A DNA stretch of 22,353 nucleotides from Merdicola sp963557785 (GTDB lineage Bacteria > Bacillota > Clostridia > TANB77 > CAG-508): contig CAUWBF010000017.1 in NCBI GenBank assembly GCA_963557785.1, positions 1-22,353 on the forward strand. The letters are read 5' to 3'. The position numbers and the translations under genes are program-made. Under the pieces are notes generated by a model. That model made no database searches. It was not told where the DNA came from and saw only the letters and a program-made list of their open reading frames with translations. This document shows, piece by piece, positions 1 to 6,793 of the stretch (position 1 is the stretch's first letter; each line of letters opens with the position of its first letter).

Positions 1-56
1 ATTTTTTTAAATTTTAGTGATGATATTTTTCAGTTCTCAGTTGTATATATATGAGG

Positions 57-706
57 AGTAATTAGTTATTAATTGCTCGGTGGCATAACGTAAACTATGC
101 TATACACGTGTGACTTAATTTTACTAATTAAGTGTAACACTCACACACCAGAATGTATAGTAGAAGATAAAAGGCGAGTACTAGGTGTGGTACAAGTCCG
201 TTGTAACTCTCCGTGGCAACGTAAAAAAGCTCGGTTGCCCAAAGGCTAGTGCTATACTAGTTATTTGGGGTTCGGCTCACTGTTAAGAGCCGACACAATA
301 AAAGCCCGAAAGGCTCTTATTGAAAACCATAATATGGTCAAAGAAAGGAGGATAAAAGGTGACTGGTGGCAAGTAGATAAGTTGTGAAGAGGTGCACATC
401 CCTAAAGTTGACTACACAAACGTCTGAAAACTATGCTGAGTATGTTTGACGATTCAACACGTCTTTATTCTGTGTAATAAAGGTCAAACGTGGGCATAAT
501 TCAACCTGTGTGTTGAATAGCTGAATAAGAAGGCATATAAAGGATATAAACGGTTAGCATAGTAAACTAATCGGTGGACAGTCGTTTGCGACTTGTGTGT
601 CGGTCGATAGAGATACACGTTCGGAATAATGTAACTTTATCATACAAGCTGACAAACCCACTGTCAAGCAGTTACAAAGACTAACTGTTTGAGCGTGGGT
701 TTTTCA
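57..706 (+). ncRNA. large structured non-coding RNA (ROOL/GOLLD-like candidate)
   Basis: No coding frame is supported here, but the stretch is full of helices. Examples are GTAATTA/TAATTGC (57-76), GCATA/TATGC (83-100), GTGTGA/TCACAC (108-146) enclosing CTTAATT/AATTAAG, GGCAAC/GTTGCC (215-239), CTAGT/ACTAG (246-260), TCGGCTC/GAGCCGA around 272-293, a GAAA-capped hairpin near 298-321, CTTTATT/AATAAAG (463-482) inside CACG/CGTG, ATTCAAC/GTTGAAT (499-518), CGGTTAG/CTAATCG (551-573) and AGTCG/CGACT (580-593). It closes with a strong two-stage terminator hairpin. Its size, GC content above that of the flanks and phage-like setting fit the giant RNAs ROOL and GOLLD, but I cannot match it to either consensus by eye. 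The 5' end is not defined; no convincing promoter is seen and it may start left of 57. Confidence 0.7.
654..704 (+). terminator. terminator ending the large RNA
   Basis: Outer stem AAACCCAC (654-661) pairs with GTGGGTTT (695-702). Inner stem CAAGCAGTTA (665-674) pairs over ten positions, one G-T, with TAACTGTTTG (682-691). A short T run follows (700-704). It separates the RNA from the gene at 741. Confidence 0.8.
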
Positions 707-740
707 CGTTATCAATGTATAGTATAAAGGAGAAAATAAA

Positions 741-1490
741 ATGAGAAACGAAACAGTAAAGTTCACAAACGAAAAGTTAATGAAAATGGTAGCTAAACTA
801 AATAAGGAGATAACTGAAAAGAACGCAAGTGCAATAACAGTTGCACAGAGCGAAGTGGACAAAGAACTGAAAGAACACAACAAAAGACTGAAAGAGGCAA
901 GATATGCTCACATTCTAACTCTTGAAGAGCCTATGTTTGAGTTCTTAAAATGTGGTATGATTCCACGCACAAAGCTAAAAAATTCGTCTAAAAAAGACGA
1001 ACTACCAAAATACGAACTTGACGATGGCTATGTAAAGGCTGATTTATTCGACTTTATCAAAGCTTCAAAAGGTCAAGCACAGGTTTGCTCAGAGTATGAT
1101 AAGGCATTAACTCGCTTATGGTACAATTTTAATATCTTCATGATTGGGGACGGAAAAATTGACGACGCTTGCGAAGACAACTCTTGTGAAGTTCCGTGGA
1201 ATTTACAGGGACTAACTTTAGGACTAAAAGAACAACCAAAAGAGTTTACTAAAAACAATTTAGGGAAACAGTTGGACTATGTAATCAATGAGGTGTTGCT
1301 ACCAAACCACAAGGAACACATCAAGGCAACAAATATCGATGTAAACCACATCTGTACAACTGCGTACAGTGGTGGATCAAAGCTTGCAACTGTAAAACGT
1401 CCAAAAATCGACGGTATGTTTGCAACTGCGTTGTTGTCAGCTTGCTATAAACTAACAAACAACCTAAAATATGAATTTGTCGATAAATAG
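741..1490 (+). CDS. hypothetical protein, 249 aa, next to the large RNA
   Basis: I do not recognise this protein. It is soluble with no membrane segment. The first 60 residues are lysine- and glutamate-rich and probably helical; the middle (about 90-170) contains aromatic and acidic stretches (LWYNFNIF, then DGKIDDACED) and the C-terminal third is basic. A good ribosome site (AAGGAG) lies seven bases before the ATG. The gene stands alone between the terminator of the large RNA and its own terminator at 1517, so it forms a single-gene unit beside the RNA. Base composition looks less AT-rich than the genes after 4.2 kb, by eye only. Being next to a giant RNA makes it worth testing as a partner, but nothing in the sequence proves that. 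Confidence 0.8.
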   Translation: MRNETVKFTNEKLMKMVAKLNKEITEKNASAITVAQSEVDKELKEHNKRLKEARYAHILTLEEPMFEFLKCGMIPRTKLKNSSKKDELPKYELDDGYVKADLFDFIKASKGQAQVCSEYDKALTRLWYNFNIFMIGDGKIDDACEDNSCEVPWNLQGLTLGLKEQPKEFTKNNLGKQLDYVINEVLLPNHKEHIKATNIDVNHICTTAYSGGSKLATVKRPKIDGMFATALLSACYKLTNNLKYEFVDK

Positions 1491-1516
1491 ATATATATAT
1501 AGTAAGTGAAGATAAT

Positions 1517-1547
1517 AGCCCTTGTAAGTAACGCAAGGGCTTTTATT
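1517..1547 (+). terminator. terminator after the 249-aa gene
   Basis: AGCCCTTG (1517-1524) pairs with CAAGGGCT (1534-1541), followed by TTTTATT. Confidence 0.9.
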
Positions 1548-1549
1548 AC

Positions 1550-1578
1550 TTGTAAACCTGTAGATAAATACCTATATA
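1550..1578 (+). promoter_or_regulatory. candidate sigma-A promoter for the 1684 operon
   Basis: TTGTAA at 1550-1555, 17-base spacer, TATATA at 1573-1578, just after the terminator. The 105 bases between this promoter and the next start contain repeated AGTAAG-type sequence but no clear hairpin. Confidence 0.5.
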
Positions 1579-1683
1579 AAGTAAGACGTAACAGTAAGTA
1601 TTTATGTACAGTAAGTACGGGTTAAAAATGAAAGGCAAGGCAAACACAATGAAGAAAGAAGCTTTAGAAAGGAGTAAGAGGCG

Positions 1684-1902
1684 ATGAAAATTATAAACAA
1701 AAAGAGATTTGGCACATTCATAGCAATGTGCTTTTTTATTGTCGTAGGTTTGGTATATTCATACCACTACGCAACAGAGTATAGACCGCCAAAGGAAACA
1801 CCTATGGGCGTACAAGTAGAAAGAATAGAACACCGAAATGGCGAAACTATTTACCACTTTGACAACGGTAAGTCAGAGGTGTTTGGGAATGAAGTTAGAT
1901 AG
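1684..1902 (+). CDS. small membrane-anchored protein, 72 aa
   Basis: Function unknown. A basic N-terminus (MKIINKKRF) is followed by one hydrophobic segment at about residues 10-27, then a polar tail of about 45 residues that may form a small beta domain (VERIEHRNGETIYHFDNG). By the positive-inside rule the tail would face outside. A strong ribosome site (GAAAGGAG) precedes the ATG. It is the first gene of the operon running to 3685, with the next gene 16 bases downstream. A superinfection-exclusion or envelope role is possible but is only a guess from topology. Confidence 0.75.
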   Translation: MKIINKKRFGTFIAMCFFIVVGLVYSYHYATEYRPPKETPMGVQVERIEHRNGETIYHFDNGKSEVFGNEVR

Positions 1903-1918
1903 GAAGGAGCAACCAAAA

Positions 1919-2323
1919 ATGAAAATGTATAAAATAGAAATGCAAAATAGAGATAAAGCGTATATGTACGCTTATGGAGAAACAATGGTAGAGGCTTTAG
2001 AAAAAGCAATTCCTTGTTGCGATGAAGTGGTTAGTTGCAACCCAACGGACGTGAAAATGTTCTGTATTGTGAAAATGCCACGCACAAATGATGATATGTT
2101 TAGATTGTATTATCAAGGTATTTACCTACCTGTAAAAGCTGAAAGCTTAGAAGTGATAGAATACGTACTAAGTAAATACCCACAAGTAGTAGACGATATG
2201 TTTAACAATTTTGAGTTGTTTGATGAAACATATCTGGAGATGGATAAAGAGAGTGCAAGCATTATGTATGCAATACAAAAGGAAGCAAGGACTAAATATA
2301 GTCTTGTATGGATGGAGGTATAG
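1919..2323 (+). CDS. hypothetical protein, 134 aa
   Basis: Not recognised. The start at 1919 is chosen because AGGAAGGAG sits just upstream; the longer frame from 1838 overlaps the previous gene and lacks a ribosome site. The start (MKMYKIEMQNRDKAYMYAYGE) reads as alternating beta strands, with a pair of cysteines (PCCDEVVSC) at about 29-36. The C-terminal half is helical and acidic. Second gene of the 1684-3685 operon, three bases ahead of the next start. Confidence 0.75.
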   Translation: MKMYKIEMQNRDKAYMYAYGETMVEALEKAIPCCDEVVSCNPTDVKMFCIVKMPRTNDDMFRLYYQGIYLPVKAESLEVIEYVLSKYPQVVDDMFNNFELFDETYLEMDKESASIMYAIQKEARTKYSLVWMEV

Positions 2324-2326
2324 AAA

Positions 2327-2500
2327 ATGAAGAAGACAAACGTAGTATTAACTCAGGAAGAATGGGCAAAATTCAAGCCTGAACTAGTAAGTAGAAATAT
2401 AAAATTTAACCCTTGTGGATATGGCAAGGATGTTTATATCGGTATGGAATTGACCGATGAAGAGATAGTTATAGTAGATGAAATATTGGAAAGGATTTAG
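2327..2500 (+). CDS. small hypothetical protein, 57 aa
   Basis: Begins three bases after the previous stop, with the ribosome site GGAGG inside the end of that gene. It reads MKKTNVVLTQEEWAKFKPEL then a short glycine-containing turn (NPCGYGKDVYIGMEL) and an acidic helix ending in LERI. The layout suggests a compact alpha/beta fold. Function unknown; real because spacing, ribosome site and composition match its operon neighbours. Confidence 0.7.
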   Translation: MKKTNVVLTQEEWAKFKPELVSRNIKFNPCGYGKDVYIGMELTDEEIVIVDEILERI

Positions 2501-2502
2501 AG

Positions 2503-2751
2503 ATGAGAGAAATATTATTAAAAACGTATAATAACGTTGCTATATTCCTTCGTACAGAGGAAGGAGAAGCTAAGATTTACAGTGTAGAAAACGACAATGG
2601 TGCGTTTGCATTTACAGACTTATGTGACGCAGTAGATTGTTTCAATCATCTGAAAGAAATTAGTAAGATGAAGTTAAAAGAAGATAGTAAGAAGACGTTG
2701 GTATTAGACGATGAAGAACCATGTTTTATATACACAGAAAGTGAGGACTAA
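2503..2751 (+). CDS. small acidic hypothetical protein, 82 aa
   Basis: Starts two bases after the preceding stop, so it is probably translationally coupled. The N-terminal half alternates strand-like and polar residues (LLKTYNNVAIFLRTEEGEAKIY), then FTDLCDAVDCFNHLKE and an acidic tail (VLDDEEPCFIYTESED). No known motif. A small acidic protein close to ArdA could belong to the same counter-defence set, but no direct evidence exists. Confidence 0.7.
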   Translation: MREILLKTYNNVAIFLRTEEGEAKIYSVENDNGAFAFTDLCDAVDCFNHLKEISKMKLKEDSKKTLVLDDEEPCFIYTESED

Positions 2752-2756
2752 GTAAG

Positions 2757-2978
2757 ATGAAGTACGAAATTATAAAGCATATTGGAGTTATCTTTGATAA
2801 AGGTAACGGTTGGAAGAAAGAATTAAATATCGTCAAGTGGGGCGACAACGACCCAAAGTACGATGTTAGAATGTGGAATGACGACCACACGAAAATGGGT
2901 AAAGGTGCGACATTTACCAAAGAAGAGTTAAAGAAATTAGCAAACATAGTATGGGGAGGGAAATTTAAAGATGAATAA
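2757..2978 (+). CDS. PC4/YdbC-like single-stranded DNA-binding protein
   Basis: Recognised as a bacterial relative of the PC4 (transcriptional coactivator p15) fold, of the type known as YdbC in Lactococcus. Family knowledge: a small beta-sheet plus helix protein that dimerises and binds single-stranded nucleic acid. Seen here: the characteristic run of strands KYEIIKHIGVI, GWKKELNIVKWGDNDPKYD, an aspartate-rich turn (WNDDHTKMGKG), then a C-terminal helix FTKEELKKLANIV; the 73-aa length is normal. It overlaps the start of the ArdA gene by eight bases, so the two are co-translated. A role in phage or plasmid DNA metabolism, transcription or recombination is likely; the partner is unknown. Confidence 0.88.
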   Translation: MKYEIIKHIGVIFDKGNGWKKELNIVKWGDNDPKYDVRMWNDDHTKMGKGATFTKEELKKLANIVWGGKFKDE

Positions 2979-3453
2979 TAGTATATGTATCGTAAGGAGC
3001 GATGGATTTTATGATTATGCTTCAAAATGGTTCGATATAGAAACATTAGAAGATGTATCTTATGAAGAGCTATGTGAAGATATGGGCTTAGTCAGTGACG
3101 ACCAATATTTAGTAGTTGCAGATGCTGAAGGTGCATTAGCTAAAGAAATGTTAAAAGACACCAACACAGACATTATTGACGATGTGATAGAAGTTATGGA
3201 CTACATAAATAGCATTCATATGGATATGGATACAGCCACAGAGTTATTAGAAGCAGGCGTTGAATATTGCGAACTAGATTCCGTAGAATGTGTAGGAAGT
3301 AGTATGGATGACTATGTAGAAGAAGTCATTGACTTATGGGGTATACCTGAAAATGCAAGATTCTACATAGACAGAGAGTCCCTTGAAAGAGATTTAAATA
3401 TAGAATCTACATTCTATGAAACTACAAATCATGGATTGTGGATGTATGCATAG
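2971..3453 (+). CDS. ardA: ArdA-like antirestriction protein
   Basis: ArdA proteins are elongated acidic DNA mimics that occupy the DNA groove of type I restriction-modification enzymes, protecting incoming phage or plasmid DNA. Seen here: 160 aa with very high Asp/Glu content, the N-terminal KWFD motif at 19-22, the acidic middle domain, and a C-terminal block IPENARFYIDRESLERDL (125-142) followed by an NHG turn, matching the family order; length is in the usual 160-180 range. The ATG lies inside the end of the PC4-like gene (eight-base overlap). It sits near the left part of the window in an early-type operon, as expected for a gene needed on entry. Which host system it blocks cannot be read from the sequence. 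Confidence 0.85.
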   Translation: MNNSICIVRSDGFYDYASKWFDIETLEDVSYEELCEDMGLVSDDQYLVVADAEGALAKEMLKDTNTDIIDDVIEVMDYINSIHMDMDTATELLEAGVEYCELDSVECVGSSMDDYVEEVIDLWGIPENARFYIDRESLERDLNIESTFYETTNHGLWMYA

Positions 3454-3472
3454 GAAGGAAAGGTTATAAATT

Positions 3473-3685
3473 ATGACCAACAAAGAAGTAAAAGAGGTTT
3501 ATAAAAACCTTAATCAGTGGGAATATATTTACCCACAAGAGTTATTGCTAGAAGTTGAGCAAGCAATAGCCAACAACGAAGTTGCAGTTGCATACTTCAC
3601 AAGTAGCACTAATGCTACATTTGAGTTATTTAATGGCTCAACAATTATACTAGAACCCACAGGCGAAGTAAGTATGTGGGATTAG
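3473..3685 (+). CDS. small hypothetical protein, 70 aa
   Basis: Last gene of the 1684 operon, with AAGGAAAGG before its ATG. An N-terminal helix (MTNKEVKEVYKNLNQWEYIYPQ) leads to a second helix (ELLLEVEQAIANN) and a beta-like C-terminus (VAVAYFTSSTNATFELF). No family recognised. No terminator follows directly; the next terminator is at 3925, after the tRNA-like element. Confidence 0.7.
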   Translation: MTNKEVKEVYKNLNQWEYIYPQELLLEVEQAIANNEVAVAYFTSSTNATFELFNGSTIILEPTGEVSMWD

Positions 3686-3738
3686 GAAGGGGTGGTTGAA
3701 ACACAGAATTTAGTAAGAGCAAGAAATAATAGTTTATA

Positions 3739-3767
3739 TTGACTCTCACAATAGAGTAAGATAAAAT
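3739..3767 (+). promoter_or_regulatory. sigma-A promoter for tRNA-like element 1
   Basis: TTGACT at 3739-3744, 17-base spacer, TAAAAT at 3762-3767. The spacer carries the inverted repeat ACTCT (3742-3746) / AGAGT (3753-3757), a possible operator. The predicted start falls about 10 bases before the GGGGG of the tRNA-like element. Confidence 0.65.
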
Positions 3768-3783
3768 ATAATAGACACATTAC

Positions 3784-3883
3784 GGGGGTTAAGGTTTAAG
3801 GTTTAAAGGTTGTTATTTTTAAGTCCTTTTTTTTTTTTTTAATATTAACTTGTATAAAATTGGGTTCGATTCCCAATCCCCCA
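3784..3883 (+). ncRNA. tRNA-like element 1 (acceptor and T arm, no D or anticodon arm)
   Basis: GGGGG (3784-3788) can pair with CCCCC (3878-3882), stacked on a tRNA-type T arm: ATTGGG (3859-3864), loop TTCGATT, CCCAAT (3872-3877). No D or anticodon arm can be drawn in between. The 5' strand is followed by TTAAGG and the T arm is preceded by TTGTATAA, both shared with element 2 at 8279. Relative to element 2 it carries about 50 extra bases containing AAAGG/CCTTT and a run of 14 T (3827-3840), which could act as a terminator. It has its own promoter. Not a functional decoding tRNA; the role is unknown. Confidence 0.6.
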
Positions 3884-3924
3884 CTATAATAAGTGAGAGA
3901 AAATATAAACTATTAAACTAATAT

Positions 3925-3955
3925 ATAACGAGATAAATTCTATCTCGTTATTTTT
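3925..3955 (+). terminator. terminator after tRNA-like element 1
   Basis: ATAACGAGATA (3925-3935) pairs over 11 bases with TATCTCGTTAT (3941-3951), loop AATTC, then TTTTATT. Confidence 0.88.
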
Positions 3956-3993
3956 ATTGCTTAAAATAGTTTATAGCATTAAATAATTGAATT

Positions 3994-4235
3994 TTAATGT
4001 AAGTAAGTTACATTAAGGGTTAAGTTTTACTTAACTTCAAGGCTTGTTACAAGAAATAATAACAATGATAAACTCCACGGGCGATTCGCCGAAAAGTCCC
4101 CAAATTAAGTTACACAACATTGGGTCTCAAAAGGTCAATAATACAAGGTCAATCCACATAAGTAAGTCGATATTATTACAACCTTTCAGAAGCCACATTG
4201 TAACATAATTAGAATTATTTAATGTATCACATGAA
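3994..4235 (+). ncRNA. structured RNA element, copy 1 of 4
   Basis: Non-coding leader before the 4286 operon. Stem A is TTAATGTAA (3994-4002) / TTACATTAA (4008-4016). Hairpin B is GTTAAG (4019-4024), loop TTTTA, CTTAAC (4030-4035). Then TTCAAGGCTTGTTA, with TTGTTA (4044-4049) able to pair with TAACAA (4060-4065), and GGCG/CGCC around 4080-4090. A long-range GTTACA...TGTAAC pairing (about 4109 with 4198) could close the 3' half. A weak promoter, TTGCTT (3957) - 17 - TAAATA (3980), would start transcription at stem A. Three other copies follow the same plan with different, still complementary, stem bases. Confidence 0.65.
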
Positions 4236-4268
4236 ATCGGTGGTTGAAATATACCACCGATATTTTAT
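4236..4268 (+). terminator. leader terminator or attenuator before the 4286 operon
   Basis: ATCGGTGGT (4236-4244) pairs perfectly with ACCACCGAT (4253-4261), followed by ATTTTATT. It ends 18 bases before the next start codon with no promoter in between, so transcription from upstream must read through it. Confidence 0.75.
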
Positions 4269-4285
4269 TACAAGGAGATTATAGT

Positions 4286-4564
4286 ATGGAAATTTTATGT
4301 AAGTACAGAAACACAAACAATGTATTAATCACTATTCTATGGGATAGTGTAGAAGAGAAATTATTAGTACTTGATTATGAAACTGAAACATTTACCCATT
4401 TGGATTATCACAGTGGTGTGAATACAGTGTTGAGCTTTATTGAAAGTGATTTTTTGGAATTTGAATTTGTAAATTCAGATTTAATGTATGTAACATACGA
4501 AGAAGCTCAATGTTACAGAAATAATTTTAGAAGAGCATTAATTATAGAAGGGGTATTAATATGA
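4286..4564 (+). CDS. acidic hypothetical protein, 92 aa
   Basis: The start at 4286 is chosen for its AAGGAG site; an upstream in-frame ATG at 4244 lies inside the terminator hairpin. The protein (MEILCKYRNTNNVLITILWD...) looks like mixed beta and helix with an aromatic and acidic middle (YETETFTHLDYHSGVN) and a hydrophobic end. Not recognised. It opens the operon running to 8197, overlapping the next gene by ATGA, a classic coupling arrangement, and is controlled by copy 1 of the RNA element and the terminator just upstream. Confidence 0.75.
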   Translation: MEILCKYRNTNNVLITILWDSVEEKLLVLDYETETFTHLDYHSGVNTVLSFIESDFLEFEFVNSDLMYVTYEEAQCYRNNFRRALIIEGVLI

Positions 4565-4914
4565 GACTATATGATTATATTATGAGTTTTAATGACGAGG
4601 AAAAAGAGATTACAGTATTTGATACTAATTATAGTATGGAATGGTATGCATATGCTTATTCAGACGATGAAAAATGGGATGAGCTGATGTTTGAATTGTA
4701 TAAGTTAGTAACAGTAGAAAAGATTAACGAGGATGGAAGTGTCGTAGTGAATATGTCGGAGTTGATTGAAACCCACTTAGAAGAATTACGTAAAGCAGAT
4801 TTGTTTTATGATTGCAGTGTAGATGCAATTATGGCAGATATGACAAATACACTTGCAGGATTTGTAAGTGAAGATTGGTTTAATAAATTTGTGGAGGCGT
4901 TAAGAAATGACTAA
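4561..4914 (+). CDS. acidic hypothetical protein, 117 aa
   Basis: Coupled to the previous gene through an ATGA overlap. Strongly acidic and aromatic (FNDEEKEITVFDTNYSMEWYAYAYSDDEKWDELMFELYKL), then helices rich in Asp, Glu and Met. The composition resembles phage and plasmid accessory proteins that mimic DNA, but there is no specific family motif. It overlaps the following gene by eight bases. Confidence 0.78.
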   Translation: MRLYDYIMSFNDEEKEITVFDTNYSMEWYAYAYSDDEKWDELMFELYKLVTVEKINEDGSVVVNMSELIETHLEELRKADLFYDCSVDAIMADMTNTLAGFVSEDWFNKFVEALRND

Positions 4915-5110
4915 AAGATACAATGAAATTATGCAGAAGAGAGAAGCAGATAGAACGGTTAAAGATATGGTTTATCTAAATGCTTGTAATTGCATTAAAG
5001 AGAAAAGAAAACTAAGCGAAGCAGAAAAGTGTGGCTTAGGTGGTTTTATGATAAATGTAATTTGGAATACAGCAGTACACGATAATTTAATTGAAGAACA
5101 AGGAGTATAG
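4907..5110 (+). CDS. small basic hypothetical protein, 67 aa
   Basis: Starts inside the end of the previous gene, using its GGAGG. A helical, basic N-terminus (MTKRYNEIMQKREADRTVKDMVYLN) is followed by a pair of cysteines (ACNCIKEKRKLSEAEKCGLGG) and a short hydrophobic segment. Its charge is opposite to that of its acidic neighbours. No family recognised. Confidence 0.72.
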   Translation: MTKRYNEIMQKREADRTVKDMVYLNACNCIKEKRKLSEAEKCGLGGFMINVIWNTAVHDNLIEEQGV

Positions 5111-5114
5111 TAAG

Positions 5115-5540
5115 ATGAAATATACAGATTTAAAGATGAAACAGCAGGAAGAGTTTAATAAATTCCCATTGATGGCAGCGTTTAACGATAAACAGTTTGA
5201 AGAAGGCATGAAACAGTTAGGAGTTAAAGAAGTGTCTGAACTATATTCAATAGGTGGTGGTTGTTATATTAGAAAGAAAGACTCAAATAAATTGCAAGAT
5301 CTATTAAATAAACAACAGAAAGAATTGAAAGAGTTTCTTAAAGATGATGACAATTTAAAAGATATGTTTGTTTATGAAATGCAAAATCACGAATATCAAT
5401 TGACAGGAGACGATGAAGAAGTGATTAGAGGGTGTAACCTTGCATATAAAACAGTTATGGAAGATGAGCGTATGTTAGATATATATAATCAAGCAAGAGC
5501 AGAGTTTTATAAGCTATGTGAAGAAAATGGATGGTGGTAA
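5115..5540 (+). CDS. hypothetical helical protein, 141 aa
   Basis: ATG 5115 is preferred because AAGGAG lies nine bases upstream; the longer frame from 5091 starts at TTG inside the previous gene. Lysine- and glutamine-rich and mostly helical (KMKQQEEFNKFPLMAAFND, then KQQKELKEFLKDDDNLKDMF), with a short glycine turn YSIGGGCYIRKKD in the middle and an aromatic C-terminus ENGWW. No motif recognised. The next gene starts three bases after its stop. Confidence 0.75.
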   Translation: MKYTDLKMKQQEEFNKFPLMAAFNDKQFEEGMKQLGVKEVSELYSIGGGCYIRKKDSNKLQDLLNKQQKELKEFLKDDDNLKDMFVYEMQNHEYQLTGDDEEVIRGCNLAYKTVMEDERMLDIYNQARAEFYKLCEENGWW

Positions 5541-5542
5541 GT

Positions 5543-5917
5543 ATGGCAAATATACAAGATTGTAACGGTAGAAAAGTGAGAATATGCAATTCAAGTATCA
5601 CTATAAAGGGAGACGATGGTAAGACTTGTGGAGTTGTAACAAATGCTACAAGCGTATTAAATATGCAACCAAATAAGCAGTTTGATTGTTGTGTTAAGCT
5701 TAGAAAATTAGGATTACCGCACACTCCAGATATTATTAAACATATTGTAATTAAAGACAATAATATGTATATGTTTAGGAATATTGAATCAAAGTTATTC
5801 CATGAGAAATATGGTTACTTCTCAGATTATGAAAAAGAGAAGATAACAAAAGAAGAAAAGTTATGTGAGCAATTTAAAAATGCAAACATAGAAGTTATAG
5901 AATGTGTATTTGTGTAA
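5543..5917 (+). CDS. hypothetical protein, 124 aa
   Basis: ATG 5543 follows the previous stop by two bases; an in-frame ATG at 5531 lies inside the previous gene. Neither has a strong ribosome site, so coupling is likely. The N-terminal half looks like a beta-rich domain (NIQDCNGRKVRICNSSITIKG) with cysteines at several points but no clear metal-binding CxxC pair; the C-terminal half is helical with a strand end (VIECVFV). Not recognised. Confidence 0.72.
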   Translation: MANIQDCNGRKVRICNSSITIKGDDGKTCGVVTNATSVLNMQPNKQFDCCVKLRKLGLPHTPDIIKHIVIKDNNMYMFRNIESKLFHEKYGYFSDYEKEKITKEEKLCEQFKNANIEVIECVFV

Positions 5918-5930
5918 GGAGTGAGTAAAA

Positions 5931-6617
5931 GTGAAAAACGATGCAATGCTAAGAGAGGTTCTTGCGATTAAAGATAATTTTAATCAGCCAAAAGGATATG
6001 TAATGCTTACTGAATTGATTGATAAATTAAGATTGGATGTAGCGAAAGATAAGGTTGCTTCACCTAGTAAGAAGAAAGCAGTAACAGCTTTAAAGAGATA
6101 TTTAAAAAACTCACAATACAAATGGATGGATTGTGTTTCACGTAGAGAAATTAACGGTGAAACTAAATACATTGCAAGCAATGGATACTCATTAATGGTA
6201 TTGAACGATTCCTTAGGAGCGAAAATATTTGAAGATGAAAAGAAAGGCGATTATCCAAATTTTATGAGTCAAATAAATCAAATATATGAATCGCATTGTT
6301 ACGATGTAGACGTTCCAACTTATGATGAGTTCATAAAGGACTTAAAAGCAAATCCTGACAGAGTGTATGATAATAAAATTCCATACATCGATTTAGAATT
6401 ATCTGTTGCAGATGGATTGGAAAAGGAGTTAATTCCAAAAAATACACATCCAACTTTAAGAGTAAATGCTAAATATTTAAAAGCTATATACGAAGTGTTA
6501 GGTGTGAAAGAATTAAAAGGATATGCTGATAAACGAGGCAAAGGTTCAATTTATTTGATTGGCGAAGATGGTGAGTGTGCAATCTTATTGCCAGTTGTAA
6601 AGAATGATAATAACTAA
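5931..6617 (+). CDS. sliding-clamp-like (DnaN-fold) protein candidate, 228 aa
   Basis: GTG start at 5931 chosen for the AAGGAGTGAG site. The helical first third is followed by features seen in short phage proteins related to the beta clamp: YIASNGYSLMVL (80-91), a YPNF block (108-111), LRVNAKYLKAIYEVLG (176-191) and the strand AILLPV (217-222), resembling the DNA-clamp pattern of a sensing strand, linker, helix and final beta strand. At 228 aa it is far shorter than the 370-aa cellular clamp, so it may be one to two clamp domains. Family knowledge would put it at the phage replication fork or in counter-regulation of the host clamp. The call is tentative and needs fold comparison. Confidence 0.5.
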   Translation: MKNDAMLREVLAIKDNFNQPKGYVMLTELIDKLRLDVAKDKVASPSKKKAVTALKRYLKNSQYKWMDCVSRREINGETKYIASNGYSLMVLNDSLGAKIFEDEKKGDYPNFMSQINQIYESHCYDVDVPTYDEFIKDLKANPDRVYDNKIPYIDLELSVADGLEKELIPKNTHPTLRVNAKYLKAIYEVLGVKELKGYADKRGKGSIYLIGEDGECAILLPVVKNDNN

Positions 6618-6628
6618 GGAGAAGAACA

Positions 6629-6793
6629 GTGAGCGACATAGACAAACGAATAATAGAATTAGAAGAAGAAATAAATTATGAAGAAAATAAAATGAAATGT
6701 TGTGGGTATGGCAAAAGTGATTTGTATTACCTATTAAATTTGGAAAATGAATTAGAAAAATCAAAGGAATTGGAGAATAAGGATGATTATTAA
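6629..6793 (+). CDS. small coiled-coil protein, 54 aa
   Basis: GTG start with AAGGAGAAG upstream. The sequence begins MSDIDKRIIELEEEINYEENK, has a CCGYGKSD turn in the middle, then LLNLENELEKSKELENK. The heptad-like spacing on both sides of the turn suggests an antiparallel helical hairpin. It overlaps the next gene by 11 bases. Function unknown. Confidence 0.6.
   Translation: MSDIDKRIIELEEEINYEENKMKCCGYGKSDLYYLLNLENELEKSKELENKDDY

Noticed and set aside
540..640. Resemblance of the large RNA to group II intron domain I (ATATAAAGGATATAA, GTCGATAGAG-type stretch).
   Set aside because: No domain V, no GUGYG-type 5' end and no intron-encoded protein nearby; the gene at 741 is not an RT. Kept as a structured RNA of unknown class.
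1..740. Composition shift between the first 3.7 kb and the rest as evidence of a recombination boundary.
   Set aside because: Impression only; no statistic could be computed here and gene order gives no breakpoint.
1628..1687. Micro-ORF starting ATGAAAGGC overlapping the 1684 start.
   Set aside because: No ribosome site and only 19 codons; nothing supports translation.
3784..3883. Ordinary tRNA gene.
   Set aside because: No D or anticodon arm can be drawn, acceptor pairing has only five pairs, and the interior carries a T14 run. The same is true for 8279-8327.
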